From positions 1-35,472 of the forward strand of contig JAFGOM010000084.1 in NCBI GenBank assembly GCA_016926505.1: 35,472 nucleotides of DNA, read 5' to 3'. The notes beneath the pieces were generated by a model. The model made no database searches. It was given only the letters and a program-made list of their open reading frames with translations, and was not told where the DNA came from. Both the position numbers and the translations under genes were made by a program. Positions 8,215 to 15,830 of this stretch are shown in pieces. Each line of letters starts with the position of its first letter. Position 1 is the first letter of the stretch. The DNA comes from Methanospirillaceae archaeon (GTDB taxonomy: Archaea; Halobacteriota; Methanomicrobia; Methanomicrobiales; Methanospirillaceae).

Positions 8215-8535
8215 ATGGGAGGTGAGGTGTATCAGGCGCAGGTTATCAGGAATTTTTTTGATACGATTACCGGAACGGACAGAAACCTCACCCGGATTTA
8301 CATGTGTGTGATAAGCCTTGCAAAGCTGAGACACGAAGATCCCGACCGGGTCTCTGCACTGGTTGAACAGATACAGAGAAGCAAGGTAAAGAAAGAGTTA
8401 TCTATTGATATTCTTGAATATGTCTGCGATATCGCCTCAGAACTTGAGATGAATGCTGTCCGGACAGCGTTTGGGGTAAAGGAGATCCGGGACATGGTCG
8501 AGGACTTTCGGGGAATCAGTATCGATTCGCTCTGA
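8215..8535 (+). CDS. Conserved-looking hypothetical protein, 106 aa
   Basis: A 106-aa, probably all-helical soluble protein with a mixed charge pattern (DPDRVSALVEQIQRSKVKKE in the middle). No signal peptide, membrane segment or catalytic motif is visible and I do not recognise the family. A well-placed TATA box and in-frame codon usage like the neighbours support a real gene. GGAGGTGA follows the ATG at 8218 and is therefore not a usable Shine-Dalgarno for this start. A T-rich stretch at about 8549-8566 could end transcription. It sits alone between ychF and a nucleotidyltransferase. Confidence 0.65.
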   Translation: MGGEVYQAQVIRNFFDTITGTDRNLTRIYMCVISLAKLRHEDPDRVSALVEQIQRSKVKKELSIDILEYVCDIASELEMNAVRTAFGVKEIRDMVEDFRGISIDSL

Positions 8536-8710
8536 TTCTCTGCAGACCATTCCTTTCCTGTTTTTCCCACTGAATCACCCGTCAAAAAAAAAGGGACTAA
8601 TACTGCCCTATTATTCTGTATGACCATCCTGTATCCTCTTTAGGTCTTTTATCCCTGTCAGGGGGGATTTGAGGAGGAACCGGTATCGTTTTTCAGTCAC
8701 CGTTTATCTC

Positions 8711-8720
8711 TTATATCTAT
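8711..8720 (+). promoter_or_regulatory. TATA box of the nucleotidylyltransferase gene
   Basis: TTATATCTAT lies about 30 bp before the ATG at 8747, which implies a leader of only about 5 nt. Confidence 0.55.
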
Positions 8721-8746
8721 ATCGTTTAACGAACCATAGTAGGGTG

Positions 8747-9925
8747 ATGAAAGTCTGTATCATGTGCGGGGGTGAAGGAACCCGGTTACGCCCGCTTACA
8801 TTTGACCGGCCAAAACCATGTATCCCGATTGGTAACATTCCTTCATTATGTCACCTGGTATCACACCTTGCCAATCTCGGGTTCTCTGAAGTAATCATTA
8901 CAACCGGATACAAGGGTGATGCCATCGGGAAGATCCTGGGAGATGGATCCCTGTTTGGTGTGACGATAACCTACGTGTATGAAGAGACAAAACTCGGCAC
9001 TGCAGGAAGCGTCAGGAATGCCATGGAGTACCTGAAAGGCAGTACTTTTCTCGTCGTTGGCGGGGACCACCTGACTGATCTCAACCTTATCGAGTTTTAC
9101 CGCGAACACCTCTCTCATGATGCCATGATAACCGTGGGACTCATCTCGATTGATGAGCCAAAAGACTATGGTATAGCCGAGATCGATATCAGGAACCGTA
9201 TCTTACGGTTTGCAGAAAAGCCGGGTCCGGGGGAGATATTCTCAAATCTCGCAAGTACCGGCATGTATGTTTGTAACCCCGAGATCTTTGATTATATACC
9301 GGCAGGCCAAAAGTTCGACTTTGCCAAGGATCTCTTCCCGCTCCTCTTACAAGAAGGAAAAAAAATAAACGGCTGGCTTGCCAGCGGGAACTGGTCAGAT
9401 GTCGGAAGTCCGCTCTCTCTCCGTGCAGCAGAGAAATGGCTGCTTCATAAGATCCCGTATACCGATATCACCGGAGACCTTGATGTGAAGAACGCAACGA
9501 TTCAGGGACCGGTACGGTTCGGGGGATCCATCTCACTCGGACAGCATGCACGAATCATCGGACCGGTTTCAATCGGACACGGAACAAAGATAGGTGACGG
9601 CGTTCTTATCGGACCCTACACAAGCATCGGGAACCAGTGTGTTATCAGGGATAATGCAAAGATATTCTCATCATCCCTCTATAATCAGGTAATAATCGGG
9701 AGTAATACCACAATTTCGGGAAGTATCATTGATAACGATACCACGATAGGAGAAGAATGTACCATCGAGCACGACACGGTCATCGGCCCGCGGGTTGTTA
9801 TCAGGAACGGGTGCATTGTTCATACCAGGATTCGGATCTGGCCTGAGGTTGTCATAAAGGAGAATAGTATCGTAAAGGCTCACGTGATGAATGAGAAGTA
9901 CGACACAAAATTTGAGGGATCGTAA
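8747..9925 (+). CDS. Sugar-phosphate nucleotidylyltransferase with left-handed beta-helix
   Basis: A 392-aa NDP-sugar pyrophosphorylase. The signature GGEGTRLRPLTFDRPKP is at residues 7-23, the metal-binding VGGDHL near 105, and the EKP motif near 165. The C-terminal 150 residues are hexapeptide repeats (for example GPVSIGHGTKIGDGVLIGPY), forming a left-handed beta-helix as in GlmU-like or mannose-1-phosphate guanylyltransferase-like enzymes. The product is an activated sugar for glycans or lipids; which sugar cannot be read from sequence. The frame extends to 8669, but the conserved motif and the TATA box position support the ATG at 8747. It is separate from the ManC-type enzyme at 32.8 kb. 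Confidence 0.85.
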   Translation: MKVCIMCGGEGTRLRPLTFDRPKPCIPIGNIPSLCHLVSHLANLGFSEVIITTGYKGDAIGKILGDGSLFGVTITYVYEETKLGTAGSVRNAMEYLKGSTFLVVGGDHLTDLNLIEFYREHLSHDAMITVGLISIDEPKDYGIAEIDIRNRILRFAEKPGPGEIFSNLASTGMYVCNPEIFDYIPAGQKFDFAKDLFPLLLQEGKKINGWLASGNWSDVGSPLSLRAAEKWLLHKIPYTDITGDLDVKNATIQGPVRFGGSISLGQHARIIGPVSIGHGTKIGDGVLIGPYTSIGNQCVIRDNAKIFSSSLYNQVIIGSNTTISGSIIDNDTTIGEECTIEHDTVIGPRVVIRNGCIVHTRIRIWPEVVIKENSIVKAHVMNEKYDTKFEGS

Positions 9926-9930
9926 AAGAC

Positions 9931-10716
9931 CTAATAATACCGGGATATCCTGCTTGTACCCGCGACAAGGGGATGGCGGGCGTAATCAAGGATCTCAATA
10001 TCATCGAGATTTCGGAGATGCATCGCATGGGCGGTTCGTTCAAGACCAAGTTCCATATCAGAATTGATCGTGATGATGTATGCCTCTAAAATCTTGATCC
10101 CAAGTTTTTTTGCTGCTACTGCACGATGGTGGCCATCCACGAGCAGTGTCTTTCTGGGTTTTTTAATTACAATAACCGGTTCAGCAAGACCTTTCTGAAT
10201 CTCATATATCCTTCCTTCAAGTTCATCCATGTAAATCTTGGACTGGGTGGGAAGAAGTTCGGTAATCCTGACCGGTCCCCGTGAGAGGGCTGGTTTTAAT
10301 CCATGAAGACGCTCAAGGGTATCGATAAATTTATGCACCTTCTCCGGGGAGACGTGCTCTATCTGGGATCGGACCACGTCGGTGTTTGATATGATACCTA
10401 AAAGCCGGTTATCCTCATCCACAACCGGGAGTTTTTGTATCCCTGACCTGATGATAACCCGTGCAACATCACTGATAACCATATCCGGTTCAGCGACAAT
10501 GAGACGATGACTCATAACATCCTTTACTGAAGATTCAGGGGTAACAAAGAGGAGATCACGTGCCGAGATGTATCCTACCACCTCGTTATCATCAACAACA
10601 GGAAATCCGTCATGCGTACTTCGTTTTATTGCATCAATCACATCCTGTACCGTCCCCCTTACATCGATGGTATCGACATCATAGGTCATGTAATCCCTGA
10701 CCCTTTTTTTATCCAT
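9931..10716 (-). CDS. CBS-domain pair fused to ParB-like domain
   Basis: A 261-aa soluble protein. Two CBS repeats occupy roughly residues 8-115 (SARDLLFVTP and ISNTDVV end the two repeats). A ParB/sulfiredoxin-like domain follows, with VDGHHRAVAAKKLG near residue 195, the box II-type G-H-H-R motif. CBS pairs bind adenine nucleotides. The ParB-like fold here binds or hydrolyses nucleotides in some families, or may act on a protein or small molecule. Such fusions are recurrent in methanogens, with unknown function. It stops 5 nt from the convergent nucleotidylyltransferase stop and has its own promoter region facing the FKBP-like pair. Confidence 0.82.
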   Translation of the reverse strand: MDKKRVRDYMTYDVDTIDVRGTVQDVIDAIKRSTHDGFPVVDDNEVVGYISARDLLFVTPESSVKDVMSHRLIVAEPDMVISDVARVIIRSGIQKLPVVDEDNRLLGIISNTDVVRSQIEHVSPEKVHKFIDTLERLHGLKPALSRGPVRITELLPTQSKIYMDELEGRIYEIQKGLAEPVIVIKKPRKTLLVDGHHRAVAAKKLGIKILEAYIITINSDMELGLERTAHAMHLRNLDDIEILDYARHPLVAGTSRISRYY

Positions 10717-10866
10717 AAAAGAGAATGGTACGCCTCTGCTTCATTAAAAGTGATCGACAATACAGGGTTTGAGATCGGTTTCGCCCGGGCATACCAGCTC
10801 AGTCACATGAGATGGGAAAGACCGGGAGTGCCATGTTTATCTCTCTGGAAGATGATCATATAGGGA

Positions 10867-11565
10867 ATGAAAGGATACCGTCATAAGTCAGAAGAGGAAA
10901 AAAAACCAGTGAATTGGAAACAGATTGGGATTATTATCGCCTGTGTACTCTTTGCAGTGGTCATGATCGTTGCCGGGATGGGAAGCAGCTGGTTAAACGT
11001 ATTAAAAGATGCAAAACCGGGAAATACTGCCAATATTGACTTTACATTCAGGGATGCCATGAACAGGCCAATCATTACCACCAGCTCCAATATCATGGAA
11101 AAAGGGCTAAAAGACGGCAATATCGTTTTCAAGGCATACCAGATGATAGTCCCGGTCAATATATCAGCAAATACAGACCTTGAGACCGTGCCGGTTGCAC
11201 ATCCCAATATTCCGAATCTGGTCTACTTTGGCCTGACAGGAGATGAGATCGATGCTATCCGGTTCGGCGTGACCGGAATGAAGGTCAACGAGGATCGTGT
11301 CATCAGGCTCCCTGAAAACCAGGGTATGATCGGTCTTATTGAAATAAAGACAATGAATGAACAGTTCCAGACACAGATAAACATGGCAAAACCGGGAGAC
11401 CAGGTACTCATGCCATTTATCTACAACCAGGACGAGTCTGCCGGCAATACTTCTGAGGAGGCATATTACCGGACGGGAACGCTCATCTCAAAGAACGATG
11501 ATGAGGCCGTTATCAATTACCAGTACCCCACCATCGAGATCAGGCTTACCCAGTTAAACAACTGA
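10867..11565 (+). CDS. Membrane-anchored FKBP-like protein (tandem copy 1)
   Basis: A 232-aa protein with a cytosolic basic N-terminus, one membrane segment (about residues 18-37) and an exported domain. That domain begins with GNTANIDFTFRDAMNRPIITT, resembling the first strands of FKBP, and later has DAIRFGVTGMKVNEDRVIRLPENQG, which aligns by eye with the FKBP segment where the substrate loop ends in a conserved G-M-x-x-G pattern. An insert of about 50 residues resembles an IF (insert-in-flap) region. Peptidyl-prolyl isomerase or chaperone activity outside the membrane is inferred; aromatic active-site residues are poorly conserved. TTTAT at 10836-10840 gives a near-leaderless start. A paralogue follows 24 nt downstream. 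Confidence 0.6.
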   Translation: MKGYRHKSEEEKKPVNWKQIGIIIACVLFAVVMIVAGMGSSWLNVLKDAKPGNTANIDFTFRDAMNRPIITTSSNIMEKGLKDGNIVFKAYQMIVPVNISANTDLETVPVAHPNIPNLVYFGLTGDEIDAIRFGVTGMKVNEDRVIRLPENQGMIGLIEIKTMNEQFQTQINMAKPGDQVLMPFIYNQDESAGNTSEEAYYRTGTLISKNDDEAVINYQYPTIEIRLTQLNN

Positions 11566-11579
11566 TTTTTCTTTTTTTA
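11562..11579 (+). terminator. T-rich tract between the tandem FKBP-like genes
   Basis: Two runs of T (5 and 7) directly after the first stop match the T-tract terminators of archaea. It may attenuate read-through into the second copy. Confidence 0.4.
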
Positions 11580-11589
11580 GTGAATTCCC

Positions 11590-12270
11590 ATGAAGAATAC
11601 GATATTACTCATCACAGCAGTTCTTGTGACGGTTCTTGTTTTTCTCTTCATCTCTGCAGGATGTATCCAACCCGATACCCGGTCAGGTGCAGAGGTATCA
11701 GGATTGGATAATGCGGGTGTGATCCCGGGGATGAACGCTACGGTCGGGTTTACTTTCTTTGATGAGACCGGCAGACCGGTAGTAACGACTGACAAATTAG
11801 TCTTCTCATCTGCATATCAGGCCGGAGGACTTGTCTTCTTCTCTGATCGTATCAAAATCCCAGGCAATACCTCATCAGGAGTTGACAGAATAAGTCTCCC
11901 TGTCAGTCATCCGGGTATGAATGAAAGCATGAGTTATACGCTCTTTGGCCCGGAGCTTGATACCATCAGTTATGGAATCATCGGCCTTAAACCCGGTGAA
12001 AAAAAGACACTGTCAAACCCGATGCAGGATTTAGTAAAAACGATAGCCATCGATAAATTTGCAGGCATCGTCGGGGAGGATTTTGCAGAGGCTGGTCCGG
12101 GAGAACAGGTTCTCATCGGCTTTTCAGAGACCCCTCTCATAGCGGTGGACGATACCCGGATAAAAGTCCCGATACGGGTAGCTGATGTTCTGGGAAGGGA
12201 TGAGAAAGGAGTGACCATATCATATGGTTCTCCACGAATAGAGGTATATCTCGTAGATACAGAGCAGTAA
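11590..12270 (+). CDS. Lipoprotein FKBP-like protein (tandem copy 2)
   Basis: A 226-aa protein with a hydrophobic signal (residues 4-23) ending in a lipobox-like SAGC (Cys25), so it is probably a lipid-anchored surface protein. It resembles copy 1 in order of elements: MNATVGFTFFDETGRPVVTT, the segment LPVSHPGMNESMSYTLFGPELDTISYGIIGLKPGEKKTL (matching copy 1's PVAHPN...FGLTGDEIDAIRFGVTGMK), GPGEQVLIGF, and a C-terminal VTISYGSPRIEVYL. The two arose by tandem duplication and diverged in anchor type. FKBP-like folding activity is inferred from the fold-level match, not shown. The stop is 4 nt from the convergent HVO_0476-type gene. Confidence 0.6.
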   Translation: MKNTILLITAVLVTVLVFLFISAGCIQPDTRSGAEVSGLDNAGVIPGMNATVGFTFFDETGRPVVTTDKLVFSSAYQAGGLVFFSDRIKIPGNTSSGVDRISLPVSHPGMNESMSYTLFGPELDTISYGIIGLKPGEKKTLSNPMQDLVKTIAIDKFAGIVGEDFAEAGPGEQVLIGFSETPLIAVDDTRIKVPIRVADVLGRDEKGVTISYGSPRIEVYLVDTEQ

Positions 12271-12274
12271 CCGG

Positions 12275-12865
12275 TCAGACACGAAACCCGTATATCCGTT
12301 TTATCTTACTTGCCGGTTCATACTTCCCCTCTCTTTTTCGTATGGAACCATCCCTGTTCTTGATATGGGTAATCCGGTATCTGATTGTTTTGTGTGTTCC
12401 TGCTTTGTATAATTCACCAACAACAAACTGCTCATCACCGGTACAGGTCACATACAGGGGTATGGTGGTTTTGCCGTCATGGACCGATATCCGGACGACC
12501 ACCATGTCAATAACCCGTGTCCAGAGTGTCGTGATATCAGGTGCCTCTGCTGATTGTACCCGTCTGTCTTCTACTTCTATTGACATCACCTCTACCCCTG
12601 CACCTTCGCCATCAGGACATTCGGCAACGATCCTGTCACCAGCCGTTATCACCTCATCCTCAAAAAATTCAGCGAAACAGACTGAAGAATGGTCTTCCCT
12701 GCTTACAATGGTCTTAACCCGTACCTGGTCAGGTTCTTTCGGGGGCTGTACTTTTCGTATCGTCTGACACGAAGAACACTGAATGACCAGAAGGTGAGAG
12801 GAGGCCAGTACATCATGCTCAGTATCCTCTTTGCAGACCGGGCAATAATCCATAACGCGATCCAT
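12275..12865 (-). CDS. HVO_0476-type zinc-finger protein
   Basis: A 196-aa archaeal protein beginning with a zinc ribbon: CPVCKEDTEH at the N-terminus and CSSC about 20 residues later. The rest is a beta-rich domain (VVRISVHDGKTTIPLYV, then KAGTHKTIRYRITHIKNRDGSIRKREGKY) ending in basic residues. It matches the archaeal zinc-finger family COG1326/HVO_0476, whose role is unknown; nucleic acid binding is plausible from the ribbon plus basic tail. Starts at 12865 (MDRVMDYCPVC) or 12853 (MDYCPVC) are both possible. It is divergent from the DUF371 gene with only 30 nt between starts, so the two promoters overlap. Confidence 0.75.
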   Translation of the reverse strand: MDRVMDYCPVCKEDTEHDVLASSHLLVIQCSSCQTIRKVQPPKEPDQVRVKTIVSREDHSSVCFAEFFEDEVITAGDRIVAECPDGEGAGVEVMSIEVEDRRVQSAEAPDITTLWTRVIDMVVVRISVHDGKTTIPLYVTCTGDEQFVVGELYKAGTHKTIRYRITHIKNRDGSIRKREGKYEPASKIKRIYGFRV

Positions 12866-12895
12866 TGATTATGAATAACGACCTCTCTGTACTTA

Positions 12896-13342
12896 ATGAT
12901 AACAGCCACCGAGTGTATCACTGCCTATGGTCATCCAAAAATTACAGCAATGCATCGATCCACCTTTGAAGTGACCACACACGACGTGGTTACGAAAGCA
13001 GGGGACTGTATCATAGCAGTCGGGGCTGATATTGGTTGTGCCGGTCTCTCCCGGGAGTTTAAAGATATCCTCTCCCATGACGAAGCGGTTCTGACAACCA
13101 CCCTTCTTTGCAACGGACTTCGGGTGACGGTTACCAGCAGGGGATCATCACAACAGACACTTGACCATCCCCATGATCTGGTCTGGCGCAGAAGTGACTA
13201 TGTGTGCGGGCGGACCATCGGGATTGGTAGTTCCCATACTGCAGAGATGATTCCCCGCGAGATCATCTATGAACTGCAGCAGGGTGCGCCGATCCGTCTC
13301 ATCCTCTCTGTCCGGTATGATCCGTCTCATCCTCTCACCTGA
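12896..13342 (+). CDS. DUF371 family protein
   Basis: A 148-aa archaeal protein of the DUF371 (COG2090) type: ECITAYGHPKITAMHRSTFEVTT at the N-terminus, then DCIIAVGADIGCAGLS, and RRSDYVCGRTIGIGSSHTA in the second half. No catalytic role is established for the family. A conserved pattern of His, Cys and Asp residues suggests metal or ligand binding, which is my inference. The ATG at 12896 has no Shine-Dalgarno and lies about 30 nt from the divergent start, so the transcript is probably leaderless. Confidence 0.8.
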   Translation: MITATECITAYGHPKITAMHRSTFEVTTHDVVTKAGDCIIAVGADIGCAGLSREFKDILSHDEAVLTTTLLCNGLRVTVTSRGSSQQTLDHPHDLVWRRSDYVCGRTIGIGSSHTAEMIPREIIYELQQGAPIRLILSVRYDPSHPLT

Positions 13343-13733
13343 TACCGGTTCCTGAAAAATAATAACAGCAATCCGGAAGGATAATACCAGACACTGGATC
13401 TGATACAAGGATTCCTTATCTCTGCCTTTCTTTCGCAGATCTTCGTAGAGAGGCACCTGGATCCATGCATGCTGATTATGCGGTGACAAAACGAACACCC
13501 CGTTTCCCTGATCCCCGTACCGTTGACCCATACCTATAATCATTGACCCATACCTATAATCAGTGATTCATCCAAATACTATACGGTACAACCTAATTAT
13601 TCAGTGAATGTTCCGGTGTGTTTTAAACAACAGGCACTGACCGGGTTTCCTGTTCTGATCATCTCTTCGGGCAGGATTACCGGTTCTGCATCTGATACAT
13701 CCGGACATACATTGATAGGGAGGATTATTAATC
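13343..13733. other. Gene-poor stretch with repeats and a possible gene remnant
   Basis: No convincing full-length gene is visible. A 24-codon frame at 13465-13539 (MHADYAVTKRTPRFPDPRT...) could be a peptide or the remnant of a larger gene, and its stop lies in the first copy of a 20-bp repeat. TTTTAAA near 13621 could be the TATA box of the small membrane protein that follows. Confidence 0.4.
13521..13580. repeat. Tandem 20-bp repeats (two near-identical, one decayed)
   Basis: Units at 13521-13540 and 13541-13560 differ at one base (core TTGACCCATACCTATAAT). A third unit at 13561-13580 matches at about 13 of 20 positions (CAGTGATTCATCCAAATACT). The 20-bp period, two helical turns, fits a regulator array or recent local duplication. 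Confidence 0.7.
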
Positions 13734-13913
13734 ATGGATAAAATGGGAATTGCAATGCTTATTGCTGGAATCATTCTTGTTATCGCAGGTGCATATGAGA
13801 TATCACTATTCTGGAATGAATTTATTGTATTCATAGAGGGGGGTATCGGACTTTGTGCTATCATCATCGGGATAATGATGGCAGGCATTGGTTTTATCCT
13901 TGTTAAGGATTAA
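13734..13913 (+). CDS. Small two-helix membrane protein, 59 aa
   Basis: A 59-aa protein with two predicted membrane helices: residues about 5-20 (GIAMLIAGIILVIAGA) and about 37-56 (GGIGLCAIIIGIMMAGIGF), joined by a short acidic segment with EISLFWNEF. The start is supported by GGGAGG about 10 nt upstream of the ATG. It is too short for many gene callers. The family is not recognised; small Gly/Ile-rich membrane proteins of this type often modulate a larger complex, but no partner can be named. The T-rich stretch after the stop (TTTTACTTCTTTTTT) is a good terminator. Confidence 0.65.
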   Translation: MDKMGIAMLIAGIILVIAGAYEISLFWNEFIVFIEGGIGLCAIIIGIMMAGIGFILVKD

Positions 13914-13930
13914 TTTTACTTCTTTTTTGC
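13911..13930 (+). terminator. T-rich terminator after the 59-aa gene
   Basis: The sequence from the stop codon onward, TAATTTTACTTCTTTTTTGC, contains two T runs typical of archaeal intrinsic termination. Confidence 0.45.
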
Positions 13931-14049
13931 ATAAGAGGGGGCAGAAGCCTTTCCTGCCAAAAAACGGGTTATGTGTCCACCCCCCGAGCAGAAGCTATCT
14001 TTTCTGTGACTACACCCTTTGCAATACATGCCGGGAATCATCCGACGAC

Positions 14050-15225
14050 TCACGTTTTATTCCTGCAAAAAGTCCGGTATGGATGAGGTATAACTGCGTA
14101 AAAGATGCCTGAGATCGCCAGAAGCAGACCAAAGAGAGCAATAGAAGATATAAGCCCCCACGTGTCTGCGATGTAACCGGATGCAGCTACCCCGATACCT
14201 CCGGCACCAAGTGCAGATCCTAAAAAGAGTCCTGATGTCAGACCGATATTTTTCGGCATCAACTCGTGCGCCATGGCGAGGGTTACCGCAAAGGTAGACC
14301 AGAGAAAGAAACCAAAGAGGAGCATGGAAATAACGGCAACGACGCCTGAACTCGTAAGGAAGAGAATTAATGGCGGTATTACGAGAAATGTCGTGACAAC
14401 AAGGTAATCTTTTCTGCCATACCGATCAGAGAGAACACCGCCGATTATCTGCCCGAGGACACCAGCAAGAAGCATCGCCGTAACCAGCATGGTAGCGGTA
14501 AGAATCGTATAGCCGTTTGCTACAAGATAAAGCGGGAAGAACGTTATGGATCCGAATATTACCCAGGACCTGAATGTTGAAGCACAAAAAAGAGTGATTA
14601 TCGGAATATTCCCATCCGGCATTCCCGCAGAAGATGTTTCACTTTCCAAAGAGAGGGGAGGGGTTTTTTGTCTGCACCGGGTAAAAGAGAGGTTTCGCAG
14701 TATGATGGCAACCAGAAAGGCAGGAATCATGAGGAGGGTGACACCAAAAAAACCAGATTCTGCCAGAAGATATCCAACGATGACCGGGCCACAGGCAAAT
14801 CCGATATTCCCGCCAACCACAAAGTACGAGGTCATGATACCACGGTTTGAGTCGTTCGAAAGATCTGACACAATTGACAAGGCTGCCGGATGAAAGCTCG
14901 CATGGCCTACCGCTGCAATCGCTACAGAAACTATTAAAAGGATATATACACCGGGAAAGAAACCTGTCGCTGATATGAAAAAACCGGAAATCAGGATAGA
15001 GACCGATACCGGGATACAGATATCCCTTTTGTCTGAGATATATCCAAAGAGCGGCTGAAGAACAGACGAGGCCAGGCTGTGGGTTGAGGCCAGGCATGCT
15101 GCAAGAAAGTAACTGTAGCCATAGGTGCTCATCAGGAGCGGCAGTAGTGCCATGATAACCGGAGTATAGATGTCATTGACCAGGTGGGCGAAGAACAGAT
15201 TGAGAATGGTCTTGTTTCGTATCAT
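14050..15225 (-). CDS. MFS transporter, fosmidomycin-resistance (Fsr)-like
   Basis: A 391-aa transporter with about 12 membrane segments. The N-terminus (NLFFAHLVNDIYTPVIMALLPLL) and GYISDKRD after helix 2 are typical of the Fsr-like branch of the major facilitator superfamily. GVLSDRYGRKD marks the corresponding loop of the second half. Transport is probably proton-coupled export of a small molecule, with substrate unknown. It is the last gene of the overlapping minus-strand operon, its start overlapping the METTL5-like stop by 4 nt. Confidence 0.82.
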   Translation of the reverse strand: MIRNKTILNLFFAHLVNDIYTPVIMALLPLLMSTYGYSYFLAACLASTHSLASSVLQPLFGYISDKRDICIPVSVSILISGFFISATGFFPGVYILLIVSVAIAAVGHASFHPAALSIVSDLSNDSNRGIMTSYFVVGGNIGFACGPVIVGYLLAESGFFGVTLLMIPAFLVAIILRNLSFTRCRQKTPPLSLESETSSAGMPDGNIPIITLFCASTFRSWVIFGSITFFPLYLVANGYTILTATMLVTAMLLAGVLGQIIGGVLSDRYGRKDYLVVTTFLVIPPLILFLTSSGVVAVISMLLFGFFLWSTFAVTLAMAHELMPKNIGLTSGLFLGSALGAGGIGVAASGYIADTWGLISSIALFGLLLAISGIFYAVIPHPYRTFCRNKT

Positions 15226-15830
15226 GTGTTCCTCCTGATAATGAGGATCTCCACCGGTATCTCAACCTGGTCACGGGTATGAAATGCAAACGTATTCCTG
15301 ATTCGTATCTCTGACCTGATGCTGTCAGTTATCGTTCCCCTGTTCTGCACGTACCTCCTGATAAAGGCCAGAGATCCCGCGTTGAAAATCCCGTAGACCG
15401 TATCTGCGATGGCAAGGGCAGCATCCAGAAACGGCCTGTCTGCGTGCTCTTTCTGGGCACCAAAAGGCGGGTTCATGATAACGGTATCACAGGGAGGAAG
15501 TGACGGTACGGGCCCCGTAATCGTCTCTTCTCTCCACAAAACGGTAACCCCTGCCTGTCGTGCATTATCAGCTGCTACCTTGAGAGCAGACGGGTCTGCA
15601 TCCACACCGGTAACCTGTTTCGCCCCGAGCAGGGCGGCTCCGATGCCAAGGATCCCGGTGCCGCAACCCAGATCACAGACTTCCTTCTCAAAGATATCTC
15701 CCTGAGTAAAGGCAGTGTAGAGGAAGCGTGCAGCCAGCGGTGCCGGTGTCAGGTACTGCTCAAGAGCAGGGGAGGGGTCCGTAAATCCTGCAAGAGAGGA
15801 GAGTTTCATCTCGAGGTGTCGCAGTTTCAT
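15222..15830 (-). CDS. METTL5-like SAM-dependent methyltransferase
   Basis: A 202-aa class I methyltransferase. Motif I is VCDLGCGTGILGIGAALLGA near residue 50, the acidic loop VDADPSA near 76, and motif IV is NPPFGAQ near 120, which indicates N6-adenine (or another exocyclic amine) methylation. The architecture matches archaeal relatives of METTL5 (COG2263). Human METTL5 makes m6A in 18S rRNA; an rRNA or tRNA target is likely here but inferred. Four-nt overlaps on both sides (with dph2 upstream and the MFS gene downstream) indicate tight co-translation. Confidence 0.82.
   Translation of the reverse strand: MKLRHLEMKLSSLAGFTDPSPALEQYLTPAPLAARFLYTAFTQGDIFEKEVCDLGCGTGILGIGAALLGAKQVTGVDADPSALKVAADNARQAGVTVLWREETITGPVPSLPPCDTVIMNPPFGAQKEHADRPFLDAALAIADTVYGIFNAGSLAFIRRYVQNRGTITDSIRSEIRIRNTFAFHTRDQVEIPVEILIIRRNT

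Noticed and set aside
13148-13543. 131-aa minus-strand frame
   Set aside because: Half lies antisense to DUF371 and the rest spans the tandem repeat; no start signal and no recognisable domain.
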